DNA of 62,378 bases from Bacteroidia bacterium (GCA_030427245.1 JAUHXA010000041.1:1-62378); one strand, 5' to 3'; shown: positions 26,912 to 35,119, counted from the first letter of the stretch. Translations and numbers: made by a program. The notes: generated from the letters alone by a model not told the origin.

Positions 26912-27300
26912 CCATCAATAGCGAGAGGTTTGTAGTGTAGCAAATAAACAATTAATATTACTCTGCAAACTATGTACTTGTACGGTTTAACCCACCCCCT
27001 GCCCCTCCCAAGAGGGGATTTCTTCACTCTGTACGAGTATTACCCTCCTATTGATGTTCAAAAATTAATCGGGTAATATATTTCTTATCGCAGCACAGGG
27101 TTTAAACCCTGTGCTCCGATAAGCTGCGATAAGAACAAGACTAAAATTTGGAATTTCCAACCTTAATTGGATTACCCAAAATACCCGTTTATTTTTTGTA
27201 TCGTAATCGGAGGGGCAGGGGTGGGTTCCAATAGATGACTTGCCTACTTATGAATATTAAAAATTTATTTTCGGAGCTAGAAACCCCTCGTTATTGATGG
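26912..27300. mobile_element. Nested palindromic element: palindrome A split by element B, split by element C
   Basis: Layer A: 20-bp arms 26912-26931 and 27281-27300, complementary at 18 of 20 positions and similar to the palindrome at 27746-27793. Layer B: 26932-27049 plus 27208-27280, together 191 bp, matching the unsplit inverted copy of 193 bp at 29855-30047. Layer C: 27050-27207, 158 bp, inserted exactly at B's centre between CCTCCT and CGGAGG. All layers have inverted-repeat ends. None encodes a protein, and no target duplication is seen. The A-B-C nesting suggests non-autonomous elements that insert at the tips of hairpins. It lies 47 bp upstream of the TIR-FGE start. Confidence 0.8.
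27050..27207. mobile_element. 158-bp insertion (element C) with imperfect terminal inverted repeats
   Basis: Ends ATTGATGTTCAAAAATTAAT and the complement ATTACGATACAAAAAATAAA are similar over about 28 bp, both followed by CGGGTA. Inside is a nested hairpin at 27083-27134: arms TCTTATCGCAGC and GCTGCGATAAGA around the perfect 22-bp palindrome GCACAGGGTTT/AAACCCTGTGC at 27093-27114. No ORF. MITE-like or REP-like. Confidence 0.7.
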
Positions 27301-27311
27301 TATTCATGTGC

Positions 27312-27731
27312 TTATTCAATATTCCCCACCTCATCCATCTTCAAAAACGGATTAAAGGCAATCTCCCACAAATTCCCCTCAGAATCTGCAATATACCCAC
27401 TATAACCGCCCCAAAACGCCTTGTGAGGTTTTTTGACAATCCGCACACCCTTCGCTTCAAAATCGGCAAACAAATTATCTACTTCCTCTTCGGTTCGGGT
27501 ACAATATGCCATCGTAAAACCTTTGAAGCCATTTCCTGCGGCTTCGACTTCGGCATCTTCCGCCAATTTCTCTCTTGGATAGAGTGCCAATTGCAGCCCA
27601 TTCAATTGAAGGAAGGTGATACTCTCGCTGCTTTGCGGGCTTTTTGTCCAGCCAAACTTTTCGAGATAGAATCTTTCTGCTTCTTGCAGATTTTCAACGC
27701 CTAAGGTGATGATTGAGAGTCTTTGTTCCAT
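27312..27731 (-). CDS. VOC (glyoxalase/bleomycin-resistance fold) family protein
   Basis: 139 residues. Two beta-alpha-beta-beta-beta modules: LSIITLGVENLQEAERFYLEKFGW...FLQLNGLQLALYPR and GFTMAYCTRTEEEVDNLFADFEAKGVRIVKKP...YSGYIADSEGNLWEIAFNP. The final Glu in NLWEIAFNP is the usual metal ligand; His1 of the glyoxalase motif is replaced (SIITLGV), so glyoxalase I activity is doubtful. VOC members include dioxygenases, isomerases and drug-binding proteins, and substrate is unknown. The palindrome at 27746-27793 lies just before its start, between it and the symporter gene upstream. Confidence 0.88.
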   Translation of the reverse strand: MEQRLSIITLGVENLQEAERFYLEKFGWTKSPQSSESITFLQLNGLQLALYPREKLAEDAEVEAAGNGFKGFTMAYCTRTEEEVDNLFADFEAKGVRIVKKPHKAFWGGYSGYIADSEGNLWEIAFNPFLKMDEVGNIE

Positions 27732-27745
27732 TTGTTTTTACTTGT

Positions 27746-27793
27746 AATAGCTCAATAACGGTGGGTTTCGAAACCCACCGTTATTGAGCTATT
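27746..27793. repeat. Perfect 48-bp palindrome (family A type element)
   Basis: Arms 27746-27769 and 27770-27793 are exact reverse complements (AATAGCTCAATAACGGTGGG-TTTC), with no loop. Sits between the VOC and symporter genes, both on the minus strand, so it could terminate the symporter transcript or precede the VOC gene. The inner CAATAACGGTGGGTTTC resembles the arm CAATAACGAGGGGTTTC of the nested element's outer layer and the arms at 3613-3654. Confidence 0.8.
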
Positions 27794-27802
27794 GAGGAGT
27801 TT

Positions 27803-29389
27803 TTACGCAAAATAGATATAAATAAAAATCACCACCGCACAAATTGCACCGCCAACAGGCATCAAGTATTTGTAAGGAGTAATCTCTACTTGCTCTGTAT
27901 AAGCCAATTCAAATGCTGTTTCACGAGGCTGCAATTTGCCAATCACCAGCATGATACTCACATTCAAGACAAACAAAATCGCCATAACGTGTAAGAAATG
28001 CGGGTAACTTTCTGCGCCGACTACAAAAGGCTTCAAGATAAACTGACTAATCGAGTACAAGACCACACCCGAAACAATGGCAATTTTTGCAGCAATGGCA
28101 GGCACTCTTTTGGTGAGGTAACCGACCACGATAATGGTCAAAATCGGAATACTGTAACAGCCGTTCACCTCTTGAAGATAACCAAACAATCCATCGGGCG
28201 CATTCGCAATAAAAGGCGCAATAAACATGGCCAAGATTGCCAAGAAGATTCCAAACATTTTGCCATATTTGACCACTGTTTTTTCGTCTGCATCGGGGTT
28301 GATATGGGCTTTATAGATGTCCAAACCAAAGAGCGTCACCGAGCTATTCAAGGCACTATTGAAGGAACTCAAAATTGCCCCAAACAATACGGCAGCAAAG
28401 AATCCGACCAACCCAACAGGTAAGACGGTGCTCACCAATTTGGGGTAAGCTTGGTCTGCTATTTCCAAGTTTCCTTGAAAAATTTGGTAGGCAATTACAC
28501 CTGGTAAAACCACGATTAAAGGACCTAAGATTTTGAAGAAAGCCGCCAATAGCAGACCTTTTTGACCTTCCTCCAAGTTTTTTGCAGCCAAAGCACGTTG
28601 GATAATCGCTTGATTTGTACCCCAATAAAACAACTGCACGAGCATCATCCCCGTAAAAATCGTGGCAAAAGGCACAGAGGCATCGCTTCCTCCAATAGAA
28701 TTGAATTTTTCGGGCGCTTCTGCCATCAAGATACTCATACCCGCGATCATACTGCCATCGCCAATGTGCATCAATCCAAAAATGGGAATCATCAAGCCAC
28801 CCACCAATAAACCAACTGCATTAATGGTATCCGAAACGGCAACGGCTTTTAAGCCACCAAAAATCGCATAAATAGAGCCAATGATACCAATTCCCCAGAC
28901 ACAGAGCCATACGGAAGCGTTTAAGGAAATGCCGAGCATGGTAGGAATATCAAACATGGTAGAAATCGCCAATGAACCAGAGTACAATACAATCGGCAAA
29001 AACACGACTACATAACCCGACAAAAACAAAGCAGAGGTGATGCTTTTGGTCGTTTTGTCGTATCGTTCTTCCAAAAACTGCGGGACAGTTGTAATTCCGC
29101 CCTTCAAATAACGAGGTAGTAGAAAAACTGCTGTCACCACCATTGCGATTGCGGCAAGAGTTTCCCAGGCCATCACCAAAATCCCTTCGGTGTATGCCTG
29201 ACCGTTGAGTCCAACGATTTGTTCGGTAGATAAATTGGTCAGCAACAGCGAACCCGCAATGACTCCTGCGGTCAAACTCCGACCTCCTAAAAAGTAACCA
29301 TCGGAAGAATTTTCATCTGTTCCTCTTGTAGCCATGTACGAAATGACGGCTACCAATAGTGTAAATGCTAAGAATGATAATATTGCCAT
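27803..29389 (-). CDS. Sodium:solute symporter family (SSS/SLC5) transporter
   Basis: 528 residues with about 13-14 hydrophobic helices. Family marks: TDENSSDGYFLGGRSLTAGVIAGSLLLTNLSTEQIVGLNGQAY near the N terminus, GGLKAVAVSDTINAVGLL, FYWGTNQAIIQRALAAKNL and FGAILSSFNSALNSSVTLFGLDIY (Na+ site region). It imports a small solute, possibly a sugar or carboxylate, with sodium across the inner membrane. The substrate cannot be inferred. Length is normal for the family and the sequence appears intact. Confidence 0.92.
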   Translation of the reverse strand: MAILSFLAFTLLVAVISYMATRGTDENSSDGYFLGGRSLTAGVIAGSLLLTNLSTEQIVGLNGQAYTEGILVMAWETLAAIAMVVTAVFLLPRYLKGGITTVPQFLEERYDKTTKSITSALFLSGYVVVFLPIVLYSGSLAISTMFDIPTMLGISLNASVWLCVWGIGIIGSIYAIFGGLKAVAVSDTINAVGLLVGGLMIPIFGLMHIGDGSMIAGMSILMAEAPEKFNSIGGSDASVPFATIFTGMMLVQLFYWGTNQAIIQRALAAKNLEEGQKGLLLAAFFKILGPLIVVLPGVIAYQIFQGNLEIADQAYPKLVSTVLPVGLVGFFAAVLFGAILSSFNSALNSSVTLFGLDIYKAHINPDADEKTVVKYGKMFGIFLAILAMFIAPFIANAPDGLFGYLQEVNGCYSIPILTIIVVGYLTKRVPAIAAKIAIVSGVVLYSISQFILKPFVVGAESYPHFLHVMAILFVLNVSIMLVIGKLQPRETAFELAYTEQVEITPYKYLMPVGGAICAVVIFIYIYFA

Positions 29390-29454
29390 GTTGGATTGAT
29401 TGGATAAGTTGTAAAGTATTGAAGCAACAAAGTAATGATTTTTTTCAAATAATC

Positions 29455-29790
29455 TTAACCTATTCTAAGTCCATTCTCTACTTTCCGTTCGGGCTGAAGC
29501 AATGTCACCAAATTGTTGTCTCCTACCGCTCCCAACACCAAACATTCACTCATGATATTGGCAATTTGTTTGGGCGGAAAATTCACCACTGCAATGACTT
29601 GTTTACCAATCAAATCTTTGGGATTGTATTGTTCGGTGATTTGAGCCGATGTTTTTTTGATTCCATAGTCTCCAAAATCTATTTGCATTTTGTAGGCAGG
29701 TTTTCGGGCTTCTTTGAAGAACTCGACTTCAATGACTGTTCCTACCCGCATTTCGACTTTTAGGAAGTCTGACCAAGATAATGTGTTCAT
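29455..29790 (-). CDS. CsaA-like tRNA-binding-domain protein
   Basis: 111 residues, a single OB-fold: MNTLSWSDFLKVEMRVGTVIEVEFFKEARKPAYKMQIDFG, GIKKTSAQITEQY, GKQVIAVVNFPPKQIANIMSECLVLG and C-terminal LLQPERKVENGLRI. This is the EMAP/CsaA-type tRNA-binding domain. CsaA was described as a chaperone-like factor linked to secretion in Bacillus; tRNA-binding homologues are widespread. Cytoplasmic, probably a dimer. The symporter gene follows 66 bp downstream on the same strand. Confidence 0.9.
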   Translation of the reverse strand: MNTLSWSDFLKVEMRVGTVIEVEFFKEARKPAYKMQIDFGDYGIKKTSAQITEQYNPKDLIGKQVIAVVNFPPKQIANIMSECLVLGAVGDNNLVTLLQPERKVENGLRIG

Positions 29791-29839
29791 GTATTTTATG
29801 TGTTTGAGTTGCTAATCTTTTTGTTCTAAAGTCTTGTGA

Positions 29840-30062
29840 AACAACGGCAGTCTTCTAGCTCCGCAAATAAGTTTTTAATATTCTTTTCCAAGTTGGCAAG
29901 TGATACGAGAACCCACCCCTACCCCCTCCGAGGAGGGGAATACTCGTACAGAGTGAAGAAATCCCCTCCTCGGAGGGGTTGGGGTGGGTTAAACCGTACA
30001 AGTACATAGTTTGCAGAGGAATATTAATTGTTTATTTGCTACACTACGAGACTACCGTTGTT
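29840..30062. mobile_element. Palindromic element B, unsplit inverted copy in a palindromic site
   Basis: Core 29855-30047 (193 bp) is the reverse complement of layer B at 26932-27280 with only scattered differences. Outer arms 29840-29854 (AACAACGGCAGTCTT) and 30048-30062 match each other at 13 of 15 positions but differ from the outer arms of the other copy. So B is again found at the centre of a palindrome, of different sequence. Within B, C/G-rich arms at 29910-29939 and 29962-29990 form a strong hairpin, and its ends (TAGCTCCGCAAATAA and TAGTGTAGCAAATAA) form imperfect inverted repeats. Confidence 0.8.
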
Positions 30063-30093
30063 TTAAAACGTCTCTACATGTATTTTTCATTTT

Positions 30094-30948
30094 TCAAAAA
30101 GGACCTTCATCCCTTTTGATTTGAATAATTGCCTGTCGTCCATCTGAAGCCTCACTTAGTAAATCGTAGCCTGTTTGGGCTTCAATTTCGTCAATTGTGG
30201 TGATGTATTCGTACCAAGATTTGTCGTTTGCCGAATTTTTATTGTCCACCCATACGGCAATCGCCCTTGTATCTTCACCCAAGCGTTTGAGGTCGTTGTT
30301 TCCTTCGGGCAAGACAATCATTACCCGCCACAAATAGCGAGGAACGGTCAGTTGACCATCTGCCCAAAACTTTCGATAGCCATTGTCGCCTGTGCCGCCT
30401 TCATCGTAAACGCCCATTATGACATAGACCTCATTGCCGCCATTGGTGAGTTCTCGGGTGAAATCTTCCATTTCCGCCCAAAGACCACGGTTTACCCTTG
30501 GAGCTTGCGGAATGATGTTAAGCATCAAGAAGGTTTCATCGTTTTTGGCAACCGAGCAACTGCGGTCAGCAGAGGGGCAATTGTGTCCTCTATCAAAGCC
30601 ACTTCCTGTATAGTCTTTAGTCGTAATCACATTGCAGCCAGAAGGATAAAGGTCGAAGGCATTGAAGCTGTTTTGTCGGGGAACTTCACCTGTCCATCGG
30701 CCGTCCAAATGCCAACTTACCCAATTGGGTGTGCCTTTGCTGCAATTGTAAGACAAGGCATAACTGTCAAATACATACAGGAAGTTGTCATTGTCAGTCA
30801 AATTGGCTTCGCTTGGATTGCCCAAAGTGAGATGCACACCTGCGGGATAAACGGGACAAGTATTGATGTCTTCAATACTGATTTCGTTTTCACAAGCTGC
30901 AACGCCAATGATAAAAGGAAGCAGAAAGAGTCTTATGAGTTTTTTCAT
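30094..30948 (-). CDS. DNA/RNA non-specific endonuclease lipoprotein (NUC1 family)
   Basis: 284 residues. Lipoprotein signal with GVAAC (Cys19). The NUC1 motif FDRGHNCPSADR is at 118-129 with catalytic His122 in DRGH, followed by the metal-binding stretch LNIIPQAPRVNRGLWAEMEDF (Asn and Glu ligands). All expected catalytic residues are present. A surface or periplasmic Mg-dependent nuclease of this type degrades DNA and RNA, for nutrient salvage or defence. Slightly longer than minimal members owing to its C-terminal tail. It stands alone between element B and the P450 gene. Confidence 0.9.
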   Translation of the reverse strand: MKKLIRLFLLPFIIGVAACENEISIEDINTCPVYPAGVHLTLGNPSEANLTDNDNFLYVFDSYALSYNCSKGTPNWVSWHLDGRWTGEVPRQNSFNAFDLYPSGCNVITTKDYTGSGFDRGHNCPSADRSCSVAKNDETFLMLNIIPQAPRVNRGLWAEMEDFTRELTNGGNEVYVIMGVYDEGGTGDNGYRKFWADGQLTVPRYLWRVMIVLPEGNNDLKRLGEDTRAIAVWVDNKNSANDKSWYEYITTIDEIEAQTGYDLLSEASDGRQAIIQIKRDEGPF

Positions 30949-31147
30949 ATATTTAACAACTTTGATTTTAAGGCTACTCTTCTAATTTTTTGAAGAATAA
31001 AAATTATACGAAGGAGTATTCAATTTGGAAAAACACTCACATTTCTATCTTACCATAAAGCTGCGAATCTAAGGAATTCTTTAAATTCTAAAAGTTTTAT
31101 ATTCAACAGGTTCTCAATCAATAGAGACTGCTCCTAAATGGCAAAAA

Positions 31148-32503
31148 CTACTTCACCTTCAATCGTATTCCATATTTAGGGCGCAGAGTAATCAAAGGCT
31201 CCATCACAATATGCTGCCCTTCAACCAATTCAAAGTCAAAACTTTGCACCATTGCCGCCAAAATCAACTGCATTTCCATCATCGCAAAATGAGTGCCAAT
31301 ACAAAATCGAGGCCCTGCTCCAAAAGGCATATAGTGATGACTTGGACGAGCCTTCACATTAGCTGCGGTAAACCTTTCGGGGTCAAAGGCATCGGGATTG
31401 GGATAGTATTTTGATGACCGATGCAAAGCATAAATACAACACTGTATATTTTGGTCTTTTTCGATGGTCAAACCTTCAAATTCATCTGCTTCAATCGCCT
31501 CTCTTCCTACAATCCATGCTGGCGGATAGAGTCTCATTCCCTCCTCCAATACTTGCCGAGTATAGGTCAGTTGCTTCAATTCCTCAAAAGTCGCTAATCG
31601 TCCATCCAAAACACGCTGCGCTTCCTCCTTCAATTTGGCAACAATCTCTGGGTGTTGAACCAAAAGGTACCAAGTCCAGGCCATTGCGTTGGCAGAAGTC
31701 TCATGTCCTGCGCTGAACATGGTCAGGAGTTCGTCTCTCAGTTGTTCGTATTCCATTTTTTCACCTGTATCTTGGTATCGTGCATCCATCAACATTTGCA
31801 GTAAATCGTCTTTAGTTTCGCCACTTTCCTTACGTTCTTTTATTAGTTTTTGAATAATATTGTTCATTACTTCAAAAGACCTTTGATAGCGGCTGTGTCG
31901 TCCATTGAAGTGGAAAAAAGGTTTGAAAATAGGCTTGTGAATTCGCAAAATCATGTATCGTTGAATATCGGTCATGCTTTTATAGACCTTCAATAAATCT
32001 CCTTCCAAATCTGCGCTGAACAGAGATTTGATGGCAATTTTGGCAGTAATAGCCATCATTTCGTGGGCAATGTCAACTTCCTGCCCTCGTTTGTTGTTCA
32101 ATTCTTCAATAAAATCCTCTACAACCTTTCCCATAGACTGAAATAGGTTGGCGAGGTTCTTTTTGGAGAAAGCGGGTTGGGCCAATCGGCGTTGTTTGCG
32201 CCAAAAATCACCTCTACTTGTCACCAATCCATTGCCCAAAAGTAGTTGCATTTCATCATAGGCTTTGGTTTTGCGATAGTTGCGGTGGTTTCCCTGCAAA
32301 ACGTACTTGATTAAATCGGCATCACAGGTCATAACGAATTTGCGAGTAGGGATTTCGGCTTCAAATGTATCTCCCAGTTCGCTTATATTCTTCATAATGA
32401 ATTCAATGGGGCTGGGCGCAAAATCTTTCATGTGTTTCCAAAGCCAGTGTTTTTTAGGAGTAGGGAGTTTTTGGGAATGTATTGGGGAGATTACTTTGTT
32501 CAT
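31148..32503 (-). CDS. Cytochrome P450
   Basis: 451 residues. Heme-binding loop FGAGPRFCIGTHFAMME with Cys401 as thiolate ligand; I-helix AGHETSANAMAW; EXXR (EEGMRL); PERF-type motif FDPERFTAANV; and the WRKQRRLAQPAFS segment of the C-helix. No membrane anchor, as usual for bacterial P450s. It should use electrons from a ferredoxin and reductase for monooxygenation; no redox partner is adjacent. The sequence recalls CYP102/CYP4-like bacterial fatty-acid hydroxylases, but the substrate is unproven. Confidence 0.95.
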   Translation of the reverse strand: MNKVISPIHSQKLPTPKKHWLWKHMKDFAPSPIEFIMKNISELGDTFEAEIPTRKFVMTCDADLIKYVLQGNHRNYRKTKAYDEMQLLLGNGLVTSRGDFWRKQRRLAQPAFSKKNLANLFQSMGKVVEDFIEELNNKRGQEVDIAHEMMAITAKIAIKSLFSADLEGDLLKVYKSMTDIQRYMILRIHKPIFKPFFHFNGRHSRYQRSFEVMNNIIQKLIKERKESGETKDDLLQMLMDARYQDTGEKMEYEQLRDELLTMFSAGHETSANAMAWTWYLLVQHPEIVAKLKEEAQRVLDGRLATFEELKQLTYTRQVLEEGMRLYPPAWIVGREAIEADEFEGLTIEKDQNIQCCIYALHRSSKYYPNPDAFDPERFTAANVKARPSHHYMPFGAGPRFCIGTHFAMMEMQLILAAMVQSFDFELVEGQHIVMEPLITLRPKYGIRLKVK

Positions 32504-32735
32504 CTTTTATTGAAGTTGTTTGTTTATTTTACAGGACAAGTAAAATATTTGCCCAATTTAACAATGTTATTGAAGTTTGTTTTGTTTTTGAGCGTCAAAC
32601 CCGATAAATATCCGAAACAAGTTTTGTACATTGCTTTGAATCTCGATGCATCAAAAAAGTTGAAGTTTTGCCAAGCAAATCTTTTTTACTATCAATAGGC
32701 ACATTATTTTCACAATGCCCTTTATATCAAACAAG
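32504..32735. other. Intergenic DNA upstream of the P450 gene
   Basis: The 332-bp gap between the divergent P450 and SRPBCC genes. The left part, given here, has no clear signal; the right part is repeat copy 2. Confidence 0.5.
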
Positions 32736-32836
32736 ATGAAATGTCCATGATTAAATAATTATTAAAACACAAAGAGAAATGATTATTTAATTCATGGTAA
32801 GTTCCATCTGACCTTCAAAAAACGAAAATAAACAGA
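32736..32836. repeat. Dispersed hairpin repeat, copy 2
   Basis: Inverted copy of 132-234. Imperfect hairpin with arms near 32745-32763 (CCATGATTAAATAATTATT) and 32778-32797 (AATGATTATTTAATTCATGG), loop AAAACACAAAGAG. It runs right up to the ATG of the SRPBCC gene, so it forms that gene's whole immediate leader. Confidence 0.7.
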
Positions 32837-33339
32837 TGAAAAAAAACAAAGAAAAATTTCTCCCAAACCGTATCACCCAAACTGAAACATTTTATTTAAA
32901 TGCCTTGCCAGAGGTGGTATTTCCTTTGTTTGGCCCCATTGCAGAGAAAAAATGGGCAGATAGTTGGAATCCCGAAATCGTGTATTCTGAGACAGGAGAG
33001 TTGGAGCGAAATATGGTTTTCAAGACTTATGGTTTCAAAAACGGAAAGACGGTTTACCTTTGGATGGTTTCGTATTTGAACTTTAAAGAAACAGAAGTTG
33101 TCTATACGGTTTCTTCCAAAAATAGAATCTGGACGATTCATGTGGACTGTAATGTTATGGAAACGGATCCTACCAAAACGGCTGTGGAAGTGACCTATAC
33201 TTACGTTGGATTGAACAAGAAAGGAGACAAACAAAACCGTAAAGCATTGAAGGCAAAATATCAGTACAATTTGAAGGATTGGGAAGAATCCATTAATTAT
33301 TTTTTGGAAACAGGAGAAAAACTGAAAGTTTCAACTTAG
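32836..33339 (+). CDS. SRPBCC-fold protein
   Basis: 167 residues, no signal peptide. ITQTETFYLNALPEVVFPLFGPIAEKKWADSWNPEIVYS, MVSYLNFKETEVVYTVSSK and AVEVTYTYVGLNKKG, plus a C-terminal amphipathic helix, match the SRPBCC/START-like ligand-pocket fold. Such proteins bind lipids or polyketide-like ligands or act as small enzymes; no ligand is indicated. The gene is immediately preceded by repeat copy 2, so its upstream region may derive from the repeat. Confidence 0.78.
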   Translation: MKKNKEKFLPNRITQTETFYLNALPEVVFPLFGPIAEKKWADSWNPEIVYSETGELERNMVFKTYGFKNGKTVYLWMVSYLNFKETEVVYTVSSKNRIWTIHVDCNVMETDPTKTAVEVTYTYVGLNKKGDKQNRKALKAKYQYNLKDWEESINYFLETGEKLKVST

Positions 33340-33452
33340 CGTTAATTGGTTTTTCGTCATTTCTGAAATGTTACAAAAAGCAAAAACACAGTCTTAAAAA
33401 CACAGTAAGGAAATTTTTCTACCTGTTTATTTCTAATTTAAATTGATTATCA

Positions 33453-33902
33453 ATGAATTCAGCAGCAAAAGAATCAAACACAACCAATAACCCAAAACCC
33501 AATACTCCGAAAAAGAAAGGCGCAAAATCGTTTTTCAAGCGTATGGGTTTGATAATTTTAGCCATTCTATTAATAGGAGGAACAGCTTTTTTTGGCGTTT
33601 CCAATATGACTTACAGCGAAGGAACAAGAGCTGGTTATTTGATTAAAATCTCCAAAAAAGGATTTGTATTTAAAACCTATGAAGGGCAATTGAATTTAGG
33701 CGGTGTAGGTTCGGCAGGAGATGTCACTGCAATAGTAGGCAACGATATTTGGGAATTTTCAGTAGGCAATGATGAAGTCTATAGAAAACTACAAGAATAC
33801 GAAGGCAAACGGGTGAGTTTAGCCTACAAAGAAAAAATGAATGCCTTTCCTTGGCAAGGGGATACCAATTATTTTGTAACGGATGTAACCGCTGTCGAAT
33901 AG
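33453..33902 (+). CDS. Small single-pass membrane protein of unknown function
   Basis: 149 residues. A cytoplasmic basic N terminus (PKPNTPKKKGAKSFFKRMG) leads into one transmembrane helix (about 31-50), then a periplasmic domain with MTYSEGTRAGYLIKISKKGFVFKTYEGQL, DIWEFSV, VSLAYKEKMNAFPWQGDTNYFV. This is the short conserved Bacteroidota protein often mis-annotated as 6-phosphogluconate dehydrogenase; no such enzyme features are visible. Followed by a terminator-like hairpin at 33933-33972. Confidence 0.75.
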   Translation: MNSAAKESNTTNNPKPNTPKKKGAKSFFKRMGLIILAILLIGGTAFFGVSNMTYSEGTRAGYLIKISKKGFVFKTYEGQLNLGGVGSAGDVTAIVGNDIWEFSVGNDEVYRKLQEYEGKRVSLAYKEKMNAFPWQGDTNYFVTDVTAVE

Positions 33903-33932
33903 GGAATTCATACAAAATACAATCATCCATGG

Positions 33933-33972
33933 AAAATCTCATCGTTCTTTTAATCTCAAGCGATGGGATTTT
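33933..33972 (+). terminator. Probable intrinsic terminator
   Basis: Arms AAAATCTCATCG (33933-33944) and CGATGGGATTTT (33961-33972), one wobble pair, followed by a T-rich run. About 30 bp after the small membrane protein gene. Confidence 0.65.
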
Positions 33973-34041
33973 TCTTTTTAGATAGGCAGCATATTTTGTC
34001 CTATACAAGTCTATTAGGTATAGACAAACTCTTAAAAATTA

Positions 34042-34070
34042 TTGTATTCGGGATTTACTCTGTATTTTTG
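34042..34070 (+). promoter_or_regulatory. Candidate murB promoter (TTG ... TATTTTTG)
   Basis: TATTTTTG at 34063-34070 with TTG at 34042-34044, 18 bp between. The ATG follows 32 bp later. Confidence 0.45.
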
Positions 34071-34102
34071 TACCTCATTAACCTTCTACATTTTAGGCAA
34101 AC

Positions 34103-35119
34103 ATGACCATCAAAAGCAATGTGTCCTTAAAGCCCTTCAATACATTTGGAGTCTCGGCTACTACAAAATATTTTACTCGAATTGAAAAAATAGCTGACCT
34201 TCAAACTCTTCTTAAAAATCCTATTTACCAACAAACCCAAAAACTCATACTTGGAGGAGGAAGCAATGTATTGTTTACCCAAGACTTTGAAGGTTTGTTG
34301 CTGTACAACAACCTGAAAGGCATCCAAAAAGTCAAAGAAACAAAAGAGCATGTATGGGTAAAGGCAAATAGTGGAGAGAATTGGCATCAATTCGTTCTAT
34401 ACTGTGTAGAAAAAAACTGGGCGGGTATCGAAAATTTGTCTTTGATTCCAGGTTCTGTTGGTGCAGCTCCGCTTCAAAATATTGGTGCTTATGGTGTAGA
34501 GTTGAAAGATGTATTCAAAGAATTGGAGGCCTTTGACCTTCAAACAGGTGAAATAGTTATTTTCAAAAACCAAGACTGTCGGTTTGGCTATCGAGAAAGT
34601 GTCTTCAAAAATGTTCTAAAAGGTCGCTATTTTGTCCTATCAGTGACCTTGAAATTAGACAAAAACCCACAATATAAACTTGATTATGGGGTTATACGAC
34701 AACAATTAGATGCTATGAACATCAGCAAATTGAGTGTCAAAGAAGTAAGTAATGCTATTTGTATCATTCGACAAAAAAAGCTTCCAAATCCAAAAAAAAT
34801 TGGAAACGCAGGCAGCTTTTTTAAGAATCCCGTAGTCTCCCAATCGTTCTTTGAAAAGTTACAAAACCAATTTCCCGATGTTCCTTTTTACCGTTTGGAT
34901 GCAGACACAATAAAAGTACCTGCAGGATGGCTCATTGAGCAATGTGGATGGAAAGGTAAGAAAGTAGGGCAAACAGGCACGTATAAAAACCAAGCACTCG
35001 TATTGGTCAATCATGGTGCCGCAACAGGCAAAGAAGTGGCAAAATTGGCAAGAGACATTCAGTTTTCTGTAACAGAAAAATTCAATATTAAATTAGAACA
35101 AGAAGTCAATACAATCTAA
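34103..35119 (+). CDS. murB: UDP-N-acetylenolpyruvoylglucosamine reductase
   Basis: 338 residues, type I (E. coli-like) length. FAD-binding LILGGGSNVLFT and SLIPGSVGAAPLQNIGAYGVELKD; CRFGYRESVFK contains the tyrosine loop typical of type I; catalytic Ser in NAGSFFKNP; PAGWLIEQCGWKGKKVG; and the C-terminal LEQEVN carries the likely acid Glu. It reduces UDP-GlcNAc-enolpyruvate to UDP-MurNAc with NADPH, the second committed step of peptidoglycan synthesis, in the cytoplasm. No other mur genes are adjacent. Apparently monocistronic. Confidence 0.96.
   Translation: MTIKSNVSLKPFNTFGVSATTKYFTRIEKIADLQTLLKNPIYQQTQKLILGGGSNVLFTQDFEGLLLYNNLKGIQKVKETKEHVWVKANSGENWHQFVLYCVEKNWAGIENLSLIPGSVGAAPLQNIGAYGVELKDVFKELEAFDLQTGEIVIFKNQDCRFGYRESVFKNVLKGRYFVLSVTLKLDKNPQYKLDYGVIRQQLDAMNISKLSVKEVSNAICIIRQKKLPNPKKIGNAGSFFKNPVVSQSFFEKLQNQFPDVPFYRLDADTIKVPAGWLIEQCGWKGKKVGQTGTYKNQALVLVNHGAATGKEVAKLARDIQFSVTEKFNIKLEQEVNTI

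Noticed and set aside
27083-27134. An isolated terminator upstream of the TIR gene
   Set aside because: The hairpin is nested within element C, has no T run, and is better explained as part of the element.
27803-29790. The inverted B elements as ends of a composite transposon carrying the symporter block
   Set aside because: No transposase lies between them, the genes are ordinary metabolic ones, and each B copy sits in its own different palindrome, which fits independent insertions better.
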